Assembly (NCBI GenBank): GCA_035701825.1
Contig: DASSRK010000121.1
Coordinates: forward strand, 1 to 14,097
Length of the DNA: 14,097 nucleotides
Reading direction: 5' to 3'
From: CADEED01 sp035701825
GTDB taxonomy: Bacteria > Pseudomonadota > Gammaproteobacteria > Steroidobacterales > Steroidobacteraceae
Shown: piece by piece, positions 1 to 9,180 of the stretch
Position numbering within the stretch: the first letter of the stretch is position 1
Layout of the letters: every line of letters begins with the position of its first letter
Notes under the pieces: generated by a model
What the model was told of the DNA's origin: nothing
Seen by the model: the letters and a program-made list of their open reading frames with translations, nothing else
Database searches by the model: none
Translations under genes and position numbers: made by a program

Positions 1-1277
<1,277 letters not shown>

Positions 1278-1301
1278 ACGCGAAAGACTACTCCGGTCCT
1301 C

Positions 1302-2924
1302 TCAGGCCACCCAGCGTTCCGGGTCGCGGAACACGATGCGGAACAGACTGCCGCCGCTGGTGCGCGGCTCGTACAGCAAGGTGGCGCTATTGGTCTGCGC
1401 GAGCTCGCGCGCCAGGAACAATCCCAGGCCGGTGCCGCGCTCGTTGCCGGTGAAGAACGGCTCGAAGATGCGTTCCCGATGTTGAACGGCGATGCCGGGC
1501 CCGCGGTCGGCGACTTCGAGGAAGGGCCGGGCGGTGGTGGCGAGACGGCCGACGCGCAGCTCGATGACGTCGCCTTCGGACGTTTCCGAGGAGCCGTACT
1601 TCACCGCGTTCTCGCAAAGGTTCCACACGATCTGGCGCAGCTGCGAAGGGTCCACCTGCACCTCGACGTCACCGAGCAATGAGGAGACCGCCAGCCGCGC
1701 AGTTGGGATCTGCATGGTGGCGCAGAACTCGTCGCGGAACCCGGCCAGCCAGCTGGCGAGCACCAGGCGCTCGGGCCGCGAGTTCTCGCGGCGCGCCATC
1801 GACATGACGTTTTCGATGATCTGCCGCACCCGGTCGCCATTGGTGCGCACGATCTCGGTCAGGCGCTTGTCCTCGTCCGACAGCGACGGCGATTCGGCCA
1901 GCAGCTGTGCGGCGTGGCTCATGGCGCCGACCGGGTTGCGGATCTCGTGCGCGATGCTGGCCGAAAGCCGCCCGAGCCCGGCGAGTTTCGACTGCTGGAT
2001 CTTGGCCGCGAGCAACTCGGTGTCTTCGAGGAACACTATGACCGGTGACGGCTCCGCCCCGCCGAGCGAGGCGAAATGCGGCTGGATCACGTGGCCGCCG
2101 TCGGCCGCCACGAAGGTGTGCGAGGGCGCGGCCGGAGTCGCGGTGCGGGCGCGCCAGGTCTCCAGTAGATAGAGGAGCTGCGGCGACGCTTCACCGAGCA
2201 GCGCGCCCGGGAAGGCGCGGGCATCGCCCAGCAGCTTGGCGGCCGACTCGTTGATCAGCCGGATGCGGTTTTCGTGGTCCACCACCACGATGCTCTCGCG
2301 CAGGTGCTGCACGATGTACTGCGAGAGTTGCGCCATGTTCGCGAGGTCGACCTGCTGGCGCCGCACCGTGGCCTCGGTCTCGCGCAGCCGGCGCGCCACC
2401 GGCCAGGCGAGCAACGCCACCAGGAACACGATGGCCCCGAGGATGCCAGCGGCGGTGTAGTCGGTCGGCGAGGCGCCGCTGGTCAGGTGCGCGCCCACCT
2501 GCTGGAGCAGCAGCATCAGCGTGGCCAGCGCCGCGAGCACGAAGGCGTCGCGGCTGTCCGCCAGCAGCGCCATCGCGCCCACCGGCACGACCAGAAGGAT
2601 GCCGAGGCCGCTCGAGGCGCCTCCGCTCGCGTACATCAGCAGGCTGATGGCCGCGGCATCGACCGTCGCGTGCATGAACGTGGTTGCACGCAGATTGGGC
2701 AACAGGCGCCGGCCGCCCACCACGATGGCCACGCCCATGGCGAAGTACACCACGCAGGTCCAGACGAACAGCTCGGGGTGGGCGCTGCCGAGCGCGCCTT
2801 CTTCGCCCAGGAACAGGAACAGCGCGTAGACGCAGGGCGGGATCAGCAGCCGGTAGAGATTCCCGAGGCCGATGACACGCCAGGCGAGATCGGTCGGGGC
2901 ATGCGGGGCTGCGGCAAACGACAT
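1302..2924 (-). CDS. pilS: Type IV pilus sensor histidine kinase PilS
   Basis: Inner-membrane sensor kinase partnered with PilR; in Pseudomonas PilS senses pilin in the membrane and controls pilA transcription. The 540-residue protein has about six hydrophobic membrane segments in residues 15-178, a short coiled linker, a PAS-like sensor domain (about 200-300, with the VVDHENRIRLINESA strand), a HisKA domain with phospho-acceptor H326 (SIAHEIRNPVG), and a HATPase domain with N box N439 (NLCENAVKYG), G1 box DRGPGI (473-478) and G2 box GTGLGL (497-502). All catalytic motifs are intact. I chose the ATG at 2924 (MSFAAAPHAP). An in-frame GTG at 2996 would add 24 polar residues that look non-native and push further into the gap shared with sucC. 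It is transcribed divergently from sucC and leads directly into pilR. Confidence 0.93.
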   Translation of the reverse strand: MSFAAAPHAPTDLAWRVIGLGNLYRLLIPPCVYALFLFLGEEGALGSAHPELFVWTCVVYFAMGVAIVVGGRRLLPNLRATTFMHATVDAAAISLLMYASGGASSGLGILLVVPVGAMALLADSRDAFVLAALATLMLLLQQVGAHLTSGASPTDYTAAGILGAIVFLVALLAWPVARRLRETEATVRRQQVDLANMAQLSQYIVQHLRESIVVVDHENRIRLINESAAKLLGDARAFPGALLGEASPQLLYLLETWRARTATPAAPSHTFVAADGGHVIQPHFASLGGAEPSPVIVFLEDTELLAAKIQQSKLAGLGRLSASIAHEIRNPVGAMSHAAQLLAESPSLSDEDKRLTEIVRTNGDRVRQIIENVMSMARRENSRPERLVLASWLAGFRDEFCATMQIPTARLAVSSLLGDVEVQVDPSQLRQIVWNLCENAVKYGSSETSEGDVIELRVGRLATTARPFLEVADRGPGIAVQHRERIFEPFFTGNERGTGLGLFLARELAQTNSATLLYEPRTSGGSLFRIVFRDPERWVA

Positions 2925-3055
2925 CGGGCGCGACTCTATCAGTTGGCAGGAATCCGCACGAGCCGCCGGGCGCATCGAAACTGGCGACCGCCGCACGATT
3001 CCGGGAGAATACCGCCTCTTTTTTCGCCACCCCCTCCAATACCGGCAACAGCCTG
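2925..3055. promoter_or_regulatory. Divergent pilS / sucC intergenic region
   Basis: This 131-bp gap must hold the promoters of both the pilSR operon (leftward) and the sucCD operon (rightward). I found no convincing sigma-70 -35/-10 pair. A weak candidate for sucC is CTGGCG (2981-2986) and GAGAAT (3005-3010). The heptamer AATACCG occurs twice (near 3008 and 3038) and a T6 run sits at 3019-3024. There is no strong Shine-Dalgarno sequence before the sucC ATG. The regulatory role is inferred from position alone. Confidence 0.4.
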
Positions 3056-4225
3056 ATGAACCTGCACGAATACCAGTCGAAGCAAGTCTTTCGCGAATTC
3101 GGAATCCCCGTACCGCCCGGAATCGCCGCGCGCAGCGCCGAGGAGGCGGTCGCCGCCGCCAAGGAGTTAGGCGGCAATCTCTGGGTGGTGAAGGCCCAGG
3201 TGCATGCCGGCGGCCGCGGCAAGGCGGGCGGCGTCAAGCTGGCTCGCGATCTCGAGGCCGTGCGCTCCGCCACCGGCGACATGCTCGGCCAGCGGCTGGT
3301 GACCAAACAAACGGGTCCCGAAGGCCTGCCGATCGAGACCGTGTACGTCGAGTCCGGTTCGGAGATCGACCGCGAGATCTACCTGTCGCTGACGCTGAAT
3401 CGCGAGCGCGGCCGCGTCGCGGTGATCGCTTCGGCGGCCGGCGGCATGGACATCGAGGAAGTGGCGGCGCACGAGCCCGAGAAGATCCTGCGCGCCGACA
3501 TCGATCCGGCCGCGGGGCTGCAGCCGTACCAGTGCCGCAAGCTCGCCTTCGGCCTAGGCTTCAAGGGCAAGCAGGTCGGGCAGTTCCAGGCCATCCTGCT
3601 GGCGCTGTATCGCATCTACCTCGAGCGCGATGCCTCGCTGCTCGAGGTCAACCCGCTGATCGTCACCAGGTCGGGCGAGCTGGTCGCCCTCGACGCCAAG
3701 ATCAACATCGACGCCAACGCGATGTTCCGCCAGAAGGCCCTGGCGAGCCTGCGCGATCCATCGCAGGAAGACCCGATCGAGCGCGAGGCCAGCGAGCACG
3801 ACCTCAACTACGTCTCGCTCGATGGCGACATCGCCTGCATGGTGAACGGTGCCGGCCTCGCGATGGCCACCATGGACCTCATCAAGCTGCACGGCGGCAA
3901 CCCGGCCAACTTCCTCGACGTGGGCGGTGGCGCCACCGCCGAGCGCGTGACCGAGGCGTTCAAGCTGATCCTGTCCAACAAGAAGGTGCGCGCGATCCTG
4001 GTGAACATCTTCGGCGGCATCGTGCGCTGCGACCTGATCGCCGAGGGCGTGATGATCGCGGTCAAGCAGGTGGGCGTGTCCGTGCCCGTGGTGGTGCGCC
4101 TCGAGGGCACGAACGCCGAGCAGGCGCGCGAGATGCTGGCGCACAGCGCGCTCGCCATCACGCCCGCCACCGATCTCACCGACGCGGCGAAGAAGGCCGT
4201 TTCGCTCGCCGCCCAGGGAAAATGA
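3056..4225 (+). CDS. sucC: Succinyl-CoA synthetase (ADP-forming) beta subunit
   Basis: Beta subunit of the TCA-cycle enzyme that converts succinyl-CoA plus ADP (or GDP) and phosphate to succinate, CoA and ATP; it works with SucD in the cytoplasm. Its 389 residues nearly equal the 388 of E. coli. The ATP-grasp domain opens with MNLHEYQSKQ. Nucleotide-binding residues known from E. coli fall at the same numbers: K46, GRG (53-55), E99, S102 and E107. The Mg-binding N199 (LEVNP) and D213 (ALDAK) also match. The C-terminal flavodoxin-like domain has LDVGGGAT (near 288) and the phosphate-handling NIFGGIVRCD segment. The ATG at 3056 gives the canonical N-terminus. The stop is 12 bp before sucD. It holds one copy of the GTTAGNCG motif (3166-3173), using the otherwise rare TTA leucine codon. 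Identity is secure. Confidence 0.98.
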   Translation: MNLHEYQSKQVFREFGIPVPPGIAARSAEEAVAAAKELGGNLWVVKAQVHAGGRGKAGGVKLARDLEAVRSATGDMLGQRLVTKQTGPEGLPIETVYVESGSEIDREIYLSLTLNRERGRVAVIASAAGGMDIEEVAAHEPEKILRADIDPAAGLQPYQCRKLAFGLGFKGKQVGQFQAILLALYRIYLERDASLLEVNPLIVTRSGELVALDAKINIDANAMFRQKALASLRDPSQEDPIEREASEHDLNYVSLDGDIACMVNGAGLAMATMDLIKLHGGNPANFLDVGGGATAERVTEAFKLILSNKKVRAILVNIFGGIVRCDLIAEGVMIAVKQVGVSVPVVVRLEGTNAEQAREMLAHSALAITPATDLTDAAKKAVSLAAQGK

Positions 4226-4237
4226 GCAAGAACTAGC

Positions 4238-5302
4238 ATGAGCATCCTCGTCAACAAGAACACCCGCGTCATCTGCCAGGGCTTCACCGGCCAGCAGGGC
4301 ACGTTCCATTCCGAGCAGAGCATCAAGTACGGCACGAAGATGGTCGGCGGCGTCACGCCCGGCCGCGGCGGAGAGAAGCACCTCAACCTGCCGGTGTTCG
4401 ACACCGTCGCCGATGCGGTGAAACAGACCGGCGCCACCGCCAGCGTCATCTACGTGCCCGCGGCCTTCGCGGCCGACGCCATCCTCGAAGCGGCCGATGC
4501 CGGCATCGAGCTCGTGGTGTGCATCACCGAGGGCATCCCGATCAACGACATGGTGAAGGTCAAGGCGTCGCTGGCCGGCTCCGGCACGCGCCTCATCGGG
4601 CCCAACTGCCCGGGCATCATCACGCCGGGCGAATGCAAGATCGGCATCATGCCGGGTTTCATCCACAAGAAGGGCCGCGTCGGCATCGTGTCGCGCTCCG
4701 GCACGCTCACCTATGAGGCGGTGTTCCAGACCACCAACAAGGGGCTCGGCCAGAGCACCTGTGTCGGCATCGGCGGCGACCCGGTGCGCGGCATGAATTT
4801 CGTCGACGTGCTGGAGCTCTTCCAGCGCGACCCGCAGACCGAAGGCATCATCATGGTGGGAGAGATCGGTGGCACCGACGAGGAAGCCGCGGCCGAGTTC
4901 ATCCGCCAGTACGTGACCAAGCCTGTGGTCGCTTACATCGCGGGTGTCACCGCGCCGCCGGGCAAGCGCATGGGCCATGCCGGTGCGGTCATCGCCGGGG
5001 GCAAGGGCACGGCCGCGGACAAGTTCAAGGCACTGGAGCGCGCCGGTGCGCGCACCGTGAAATCGCCGGCTGATCTCGGCAAGGCGATGGCGGAAGAGCT
5101 CGCCAGGCGCCGTGCGAAGCCCGTGAAGAAGGCCACGGGTCCGAACGTGCTGATCATCGAACCGCGCGCCGCGGGCGCCGCGAAGCGGGCAGCCTCGAAG
5201 AAGTCTCCGGCGAAGAAGTCGGCGCCGAAGAAGGCCGCTTCCCGCAAGCTGGCCGGCAGGGTGAAGGCAAAGAAGAAAGGCGCCGCGCGCCGCGGCAAGT
5301 AG
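4238..5302 (+). CDS. sucD: Succinyl-CoA synthetase alpha subunit with lysine-rich C-terminal extension
   Basis: Alpha subunit of succinyl-CoA synthetase; it binds CoA and carries the phosphohistidine intermediate. The Rossmann CoA-binding domain begins MSILVNKNTR, with QGFTGQQGTFH (14-24) and the GVTPGRGG loop (38-45). The ligase domain has GPNCPGI (121-127), SRSGTLTYE (152-160) and GEIGG (208-212). The active-site histidine is H247 in KRMGHAGA, the same number as in E. coli. The catalytic protein should end near residue 290 (E. coli has 289), but this one continues to 354. Residues 291-354 contain 16 Lys and 8 Arg against a single acidic residue (E308), in SPAKKSAPKKAA-like repeats resembling histone H1 or AlgP tails. 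The frame is continuous and the stop is only 10 bp before nadE, so the tail does not look like an annotation artefact. Its role is unknown. Confidence 0.97.
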   Translation: MSILVNKNTRVICQGFTGQQGTFHSEQSIKYGTKMVGGVTPGRGGEKHLNLPVFDTVADAVKQTGATASVIYVPAAFAADAILEAADAGIELVVCITEGIPINDMVKVKASLAGSGTRLIGPNCPGIITPGECKIGIMPGFIHKKGRVGIVSRSGTLTYEAVFQTTNKGLGQSTCVGIGGDPVRGMNFVDVLELFQRDPQTEGIIMVGEIGGTDEEAAAEFIRQYVTKPVVAYIAGVTAPPGKRMGHAGAVIAGGKGTAADKFKALERAGARTVKSPADLGKAMAEELARRRAKPVKKATGPNVLIIEPRAAGAAKRAASKKSPAKKSAPKKAASRKLAGRVKAKKKGAARRGK

Positions 5303-5312
5303 CGCCGCGGCG

Positions 5313-6944
5313 GTGGCCACACCCAGCAAGTTGCGCATCGCGCTCGGGCAGCTGAACCTGCTCGTGGGCGACGTCGCGGGCAATGCGCGGCGCATCGTCG
5401 CCGCGGCGGAAAGTGCCTGCGGCGATCTCAATGCGGACCTGCTGGTCCTGCCCGAGCTCACGCTCTGCGGCTATCCACCCGAGGACCTGTTGTTCCACCG
5501 CGGATTCCGCGTCGCCATCGAGCGCGGCATGGAGACCGTGCGCGGCGCGAAGGCCAGCTGCGGCGTGGTGCTCGGCTTCCCCGAGTACGCCGGCTCGCAG
5601 ATTTTCAACGCGGCCGCGCTGTTCGAGGGCGGTACGCTGCGCGCCACGCATCGCAAGAGCTGCCTGCCCAACTACAAGGTGTTCGACGAGAAGCGTTACT
5701 TCAAGTCGGGCGCGCAACCCACGGTGGTGGAGTTCCGTGGATTCCGCATCGGCATCCTGATCTGCGAGGACATCTGGGAGCCCGAGCCCGCGCAGCTGGC
5801 GCGCGCCGCCGGCGCCGAGATGTTCGTGGTGCTCAATGCCTCGCCGTACGAAATCCACAAGCAGGCGAACCGCGAGGACATCGTGCGCCGCTGCGTGCGC
5901 GACCTGCAGCTGCCGGTGGTGTACGTCAACATGCTGGGCGGGCAGGACGAGCTGGTGTTCGACGGAAATTCCTTCGTCATGGACGCCCAGGGCAACGTGG
6001 TGATGCGCGCGCCGCCGTTCGAGGAGGGCCTCTATCCGGTCGAGTTCGAGCGCGTGGACGGCGTGGCGCGCCCGGTGCCGGGTCCCGTCGCGCCGGAGCT
6101 GACCGACGCCGAGAGCGTGTATCGCACGCTGGTGCTCGGCGTGCGCGACTACGTCGGCAAGCACGGCTTCCCCGGCGTGGTGCTCGGCCTCTCCGGTGGC
6201 ATCGACTCGGCGCTGACGCTCGCCATCGCGGTCGATGCCTTGGGGGCTTCACGCGTGCACGCGGTCATGATGCCGTCGCCCTACACCTCGCAGATGAGCC
6301 TCGACGACGCGCGCGGCCAGGCCGAGGCCATGGGCGTGAAGTACAGCGTGTTGCCCATCGGCGCCATGATGAAGGCCGCGGAGGCCACGCTCGCCGGTGA
6401 GTTCGCGGGGCGCGCGCCGGACGCGACCGAGGAAAACATCCAGTCGCGCAGCCGCATGGTCTTGCTCATGGGCATCTCCAACAAGACCGGCAAGATGCTG
6501 CTGACCACCGGCAACAAGAGCGAGATGGCGGTGGGCTACGCCACGCTGTACGGCGACATGGCCGGCGGCTTCGCGCCCATCAAGGACTGCAGCAAGCTGC
6601 TGGTCTACAAGCTCGCCGAGTATCGCAATCGCGTGTCGCCGGTGATCCCGCGCCGCGTGATCGACCGGCCGCCTTCAGCCGAGCTGCGCCCCGACCAGAA
6701 AGACAGCGACTCGCTGCCGCCCTACGAAGTCCTCGACCCCATCCTCGAAGCCTTCATCGAGGACGACCTGTCGGTGGACGAAATCTGCGCCCGCGGCTTC
6801 GATCGCCCCACCGTGGTCCGCGTCCTCGACCTCGTGAAGCGCAACGAATACAAACGCCGCCAGGCGCCTCCAGGAGTACGCGTGAGCCGCCGCGCCTTCG
6901 GCCGCGACTGGCGCTACCCGATCACGTCCGGCTACAGGCGGTAA
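5313..6944 (+). CDS. nadE: Glutamine-dependent NAD+ synthetase
   Basis: Catalyses the last step of NAD biosynthesis, amidating nicotinic acid adenine dinucleotide with ammonia drawn from glutamine. The 543 residues form the usual two-domain bacterial enzyme. The N-terminal nitrilase-type glutaminase carries triad residues E48 (LPELTLCGYPPEDLL), K115 (HRKSCLPNY) and C151 (LICEDIWEP). The C-terminal ATP-pyrophosphatase domain has the P-loop LSGGIDS (293-299), TTGNKSE and the KDSDSLPPYEVLD segment near the end. The start is a GTG 10 bp after the sucD stop. It has no clear Shine-Dalgarno sequence, so translational coupling is plausible. The first beta strand (KLRIALGQLN) begins at residue 6, which leaves little room for another start. 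Probably co-transcribed with sucCD. The palindromic element begins five bases after its stop codon. Confidence 0.96.
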   Translation: MATPSKLRIALGQLNLLVGDVAGNARRIVAAAESACGDLNADLLVLPELTLCGYPPEDLLFHRGFRVAIERGMETVRGAKASCGVVLGFPEYAGSQIFNAAALFEGGTLRATHRKSCLPNYKVFDEKRYFKSGAQPTVVEFRGFRIGILICEDIWEPEPAQLARAAGAEMFVVLNASPYEIHKQANREDIVRRCVRDLQLPVVYVNMLGGQDELVFDGNSFVMDAQGNVVMRAPPFEEGLYPVEFERVDGVARPVPGPVAPELTDAESVYRTLVLGVRDYVGKHGFPGVVLGLSGGIDSALTLAIAVDALGASRVHAVMMPSPYTSQMSLDDARGQAEAMGVKYSVLPIGAMMKAAEATLAGEFAGRAPDATEENIQSRSRMVLLMGISNKTGKMLLTTGNKSEMAVGYATLYGDMAGGFAPIKDCSKLLVYKLAEYRNRVSPVIPRRVIDRPPSAELRPDQKDSDSLPPYEVLDPILEAFIEDDLSVDEICARGFDRPTVVRVLDLVKRNEYKRRQAPPGVRVSRRAFGRDWRYPITSGYRR

Positions 6945-6948
6945 GGCG

Positions 6949-7274
6949 AATGGGGACATTCCTCGTTTTCTGACAAACGGGGACAGTCATCACACGCGGC
7001 GGTCGTCACGGCGCTCCGGGGTCTCTTTTTCGACCGCAGGGAAATCGCGCTTCAAGAGCTTCCGAAGACGGAAGCTCTTGGCGTTCGCTCGTCGTCGCTA
7101 CGCGCCTTTCGCAAGCGGATGGGGCGCACCAGACAGGCGCTGACCGCGGCGCGTGGCCGCTCCTCCTCGCCGATTTCCATGCGGTCGAAAAAGAGACCCC
7201 GGAGCGCCGCGACGTTCACCGTCACACTTCGAGACTGTCTTCGTTTATCAGAAAACGAGGAATGGGTCCCCATT
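6949..7274. repeat. Large imperfect palindrome, MITE-like element between nadE and bamD
   Basis: This is the only stretch over 300 bases without a gene. Its two halves are inverted copies. The outer arms are 6949-6988 and 7233-7274: both read AATGGGGAC from the outside and share ATTCCTCGTTTTCTGA, with a 2-base indel and a few mismatches. The inner arms are 7009-7047 and 7171-7209: 39 bases with one mismatch. Between inner and outer arms about 20 bases have diverged on each side. The central 7048-7170 carries a separate perfect 12-bp hairpin. I see no transposase, and no target-site duplication at the ends (flanks GTAAGGCG and ACGACCAC). The structure fits a non-autonomous mobile repeat; copy number elsewhere in the genome would settle it. 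It fills the gap between two convergent genes exactly, and the bamD stop codon overlaps its right end. Confidence 0.7.
7053..7080. repeat. Perfect 12-bp stem-loop inside the palindromic element
   Basis: CAAGAGCTTCCG (7053-7064) and CGGAAGCTCTTG (7069-7080) are perfectly complementary around an AAGA loop. No T tract follows on either strand, so it is not a standard intrinsic terminator. It could still slow or end transcription from nadE or bamD, or be the structural core of the element. Confidence 0.6.
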
Positions 7275-8103
7275 ACGACCACGGCTTCCACCACTTCTTT
7301 TTGGAAGCGTTCTTGCCCGCGTCGTATTCCTCGTCGTAATTCGCGCGATACATCTTGCGCGTGTTCGCCGCGAGATCCTTGAGGTCCATCTTCTCGTAGC
7401 ACTCGATCATGATCCCGAGCGCTTCGCGCACCGCGGGCGCGCCGTCGAATTCCTCGATGGCGACCTTGGCGCGCTGCGTGGCGGCGACGTAGGCCTTGCG
7501 TTCCACGTAGTAATGGGCAACGGCGATCTCGTAGTCGGCGAGGCGGTTGCGCAGGTACACCATGCGGCGGCGCGCATCGTGCGCGTAGTCGCTGTTGGGG
7601 TACTGCTCGACCACGGTCTGGAACGCGGCGAACGAGCGCCGCGCCTGCGTCGGGGGGCGCTTGTCGAGGTCGACGTGGAACCAGCGCTCCATGAAGTTCG
7701 GCAGGCGCTCGAAGTCGGTGAGCCCCTTGAGGTACCAGGCGTAGTCGATGCGCGGATGCGTCGGGTTCTCGCGGATGAAGGTGTCGGCGGCGTCGATCGC
7801 GGACTCGGATTCGCCGGCCTTGTAGTACGCGTAGATGACGTCGAGGCGCGACTGGCGCGTCTCGTCGGCGAACGGGTAGCGCGCCATCAGCGCTTCGTAG
7901 ATCTTGATGGCCCGCGGGTAGTCACCCTGCAGCAGCGCCGTGTGGGCCATCTTGTAGACCACCTGGGGGTCGGACAGCTTGGCTTCCATGCCTTCGCGGT
8001 TCTTGCAGCCTCCCAGCGCCAGGCCCAGTGCGGCCAGGACGAAGGACATAAATAAGAGTGACCGGGGACGGGCCCAGGAGTGGGCAAGGCGCAGTGCTCG
8101 CAT
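7273..8103 (-). CDS. bamD: Outer membrane protein assembly lipoprotein BamD
   Basis: Essential TPR lipoprotein of the BAM complex that helps BamA insert beta-barrel proteins into the outer membrane; it is anchored to the inner leaflet of that membrane. The 276-residue precursor has a basic N-terminus, a hydrophobic segment and a lipobox LGGC, with the lipidated cysteine at C33. TPR-type helical repeats follow, including YKMAHTALLQGDYPRAIKIYEAL, the YPFADETRQSRLDVIYAYY segment and VEQYPNSDYAHDARRRM, all typical of BamD/YfiO. The mature part of about 244 residues fits the family. I chose the ATG at 8103. An ATG at 8049 (M19) would leave a short but workable signal peptide, and a start at 8244 would overlap rluD. 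None has a good Shine-Dalgarno sequence. The TAA stop uses the terminal bases of the palindromic element. Divergent from rluD, as in E. coli. Confidence 0.93.
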   Translation of the reverse strand: MRALRLAHSWARPRSLLFMSFVLAALGLALGGCKNREGMEAKLSDPQVVYKMAHTALLQGDYPRAIKIYEALMARYPFADETRQSRLDVIYAYYKAGESESAIDAADTFIRENPTHPRIDYAWYLKGLTDFERLPNFMERWFHVDLDKRPPTQARRSFAAFQTVVEQYPNSDYAHDARRRMVYLRNRLADYEIAVAHYYVERKAYVAATQRAKVAIEEFDGAPAVREALGIMIECYEKMDLKDLAANTRKMYRANYDEEYDAGKNASKKKWWKPWS

Positions 8104-8166
8104 GGAAGGATTTGCCGTTTCTCGTGCTATGCCGGTGGCCCGGAACTTGTTCTGACAGGGTTTGAA

Positions 8167-9180
8167 ATGGTCGCCGGACGCGTGAGTATAGCGGCCCCGG
8201 AAACCTCTCGGACTATCCGATTGCCCCCCAAGTTCCAGACCCACGAGCTCGCGCTACCCCCCGAATTCGCGGGCCGGCGCCTGGACCAGGCCCTGGCCCA
8301 GCTGCTGCCGCAGTACTCACGCACCCGCATCCAGCGTTGGATCGAGGAGGGCGCGGTACGCGTCGACGGCCTCAAGCCGCGGCCCCGTGACGTGGTGATC
8401 GGCGGCGAATCGGCCACGGTCGAGGCGCGGCTGGCCGACGACACCACCGTGGCCGCCGAAGACCTGCCGCTGGACATCGTCCACCAGGACGCGGCGGTCA
8501 TCGTGATCAACAAGCCGCCGGGTCTCGTGGTGCATCCGGGCGCCGGCAACCGCGAGCACACCCTGCAGAACGCGCTGCTGGCGCACGACCCGAAGCTCAA
8601 GCGCGTGCCGCGCGCCGGGCTCGTGCATCGCATCGACAAGGACACCAGCGGGTTGTTAGTCGTGGCGCGCACGCTCGAGGCGCACACCGCGCTGGTCGCC
8701 GAGCTCGCGGCGCACGACATCGAGCGCGAGTACCTGGCGCTGTGCACCGGCGCGATGACCGGCGGCGGCACCGTGGACGAGCCCATCGGCCGGCATCGCA
8801 CGCAGCGCACGAAGATGGCGGTGCGCAGCGACGGGCGCACGGCGGTCACGCATTACCGCATCGAGCAGCGCTTCCGCGGGCACACGCTGGCGCGCGTGCG
8901 GCTCGAGACCGGCCGCACCCACCAGATCCGCGTGCACCTGGCGCACGTCGGCTACCCGATCGTTGGCGACCCGGTGTACGGCGGACGCCGGCGGCTGCCG
9001 GCCGGCGCGACGCCCGAACTCAAGGCCGCGCTCGGGAATTTCCACCGCCAGGCGTTGCACGCGGCGCGCCTGTCGTTCACGCATCCGCGCAGTGGCAATC
9101 CAGTGAGCTACACGGCGCCGCTGCCGGATGACTTCGCGGGGTTGTTAGCCGTCCTCGAGCGGGACGCGGCACAGGCATGA
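8167..9180 (+). CDS. rluD: 23S rRNA pseudouridine synthase RluD
   Basis: Isomerises uridines of helix 69 of 23S rRNA to pseudouridine (positions 1911, 1915 and 1917 in E. coli), which supports subunit assembly. The 337-residue protein has an N-terminal S4 RNA-binding domain (about 35-90: RRLDQALAQLLPQYSRTRIQ, then VRVDG). The RluA-family catalytic domain carries HRIDKDTSG (154-162) with catalytic D157, NKPPGLVVHPG (115-125), the RxHQIRVHLAH-type motif TGRTHQIRVHLAH, and GDPVYGG. I chose the ATG at 8167 because AGGG lies six bases upstream and because the longer frame from 8080 would run through the bamD start. The stop overlaps pgeF in an ATGA. Two GTTAGNCG copies (8655, 9144) fall in it, both at TTG-TTA leucine pairs. 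RluA or RluC would be the alternatives; synteny with bamD and pgeF favours RluD. Confidence 0.95.
   Translation: MVAGRVSIAAPETSRTIRLPPKFQTHELALPPEFAGRRLDQALAQLLPQYSRTRIQRWIEEGAVRVDGLKPRPRDVVIGGESATVEARLADDTTVAAEDLPLDIVHQDAAVIVINKPPGLVVHPGAGNREHTLQNALLAHDPKLKRVPRAGLVHRIDKDTSGLLVVARTLEAHTALVAELAAHDIEREYLALCTGAMTGGGTVDEPIGRHRTQRTKMAVRSDGRTAVTHYRIEQRFRGHTLARVRLETGRTHQIRVHLAHVGYPIVGDPVYGGRRRLPAGATPELKAALGNFHRQALHAARLSFTHPRSGNPVSYTAPLPDDFAGLLAVLERDAAQA
8185..8190 (-). promoter_or_regulatory. Possible -10 element for bamD
   Basis: On the minus strand this reads TATACT, five of six matches to the sigma-70 -10 consensus, about 80 bases before the bamD ATG and inside the start of rluD. No recognisable -35 hexamer lies 16-18 bases further upstream, so this is only a candidate. 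Confidence 0.25.

Noticed and set aside
3019..3024. T6 run upstream of sucC as a possible terminator
   Set aside because: No GC-rich stem-loop precedes it, and no gene reads into it on the plus strand.
2872..4236. Plus-strand open frame overlapping sucC in another frame
   Set aside because: Arg/Gly/Pro-rich shadow of sucC with no family resemblance.
3554..5461. Long minus-strand open frame (about 635 codons) opposite sucC, sucD and nadE
   Set aside because: It is rich in His, Ala, Arg, Asp and Val with no recognisable domain, as expected for the antisense of GC-rich genes. The plus strand here encodes three clearly identified proteins.
7052..7402. Minus-strand open frame of about 116 codons running through the palindromic element
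   Set aside because: It crosses into the end of bamD in a different frame and reads both arms and centre of a structured repeat. I see no protein family, so I do not treat it as a transposase remnant.
8104..8244. Extended N-terminus of bamD starting at 8244
   Set aside because: It would place 47 residues before a good lipoprotein signal peptide and overlap the rluD start on the other strand.
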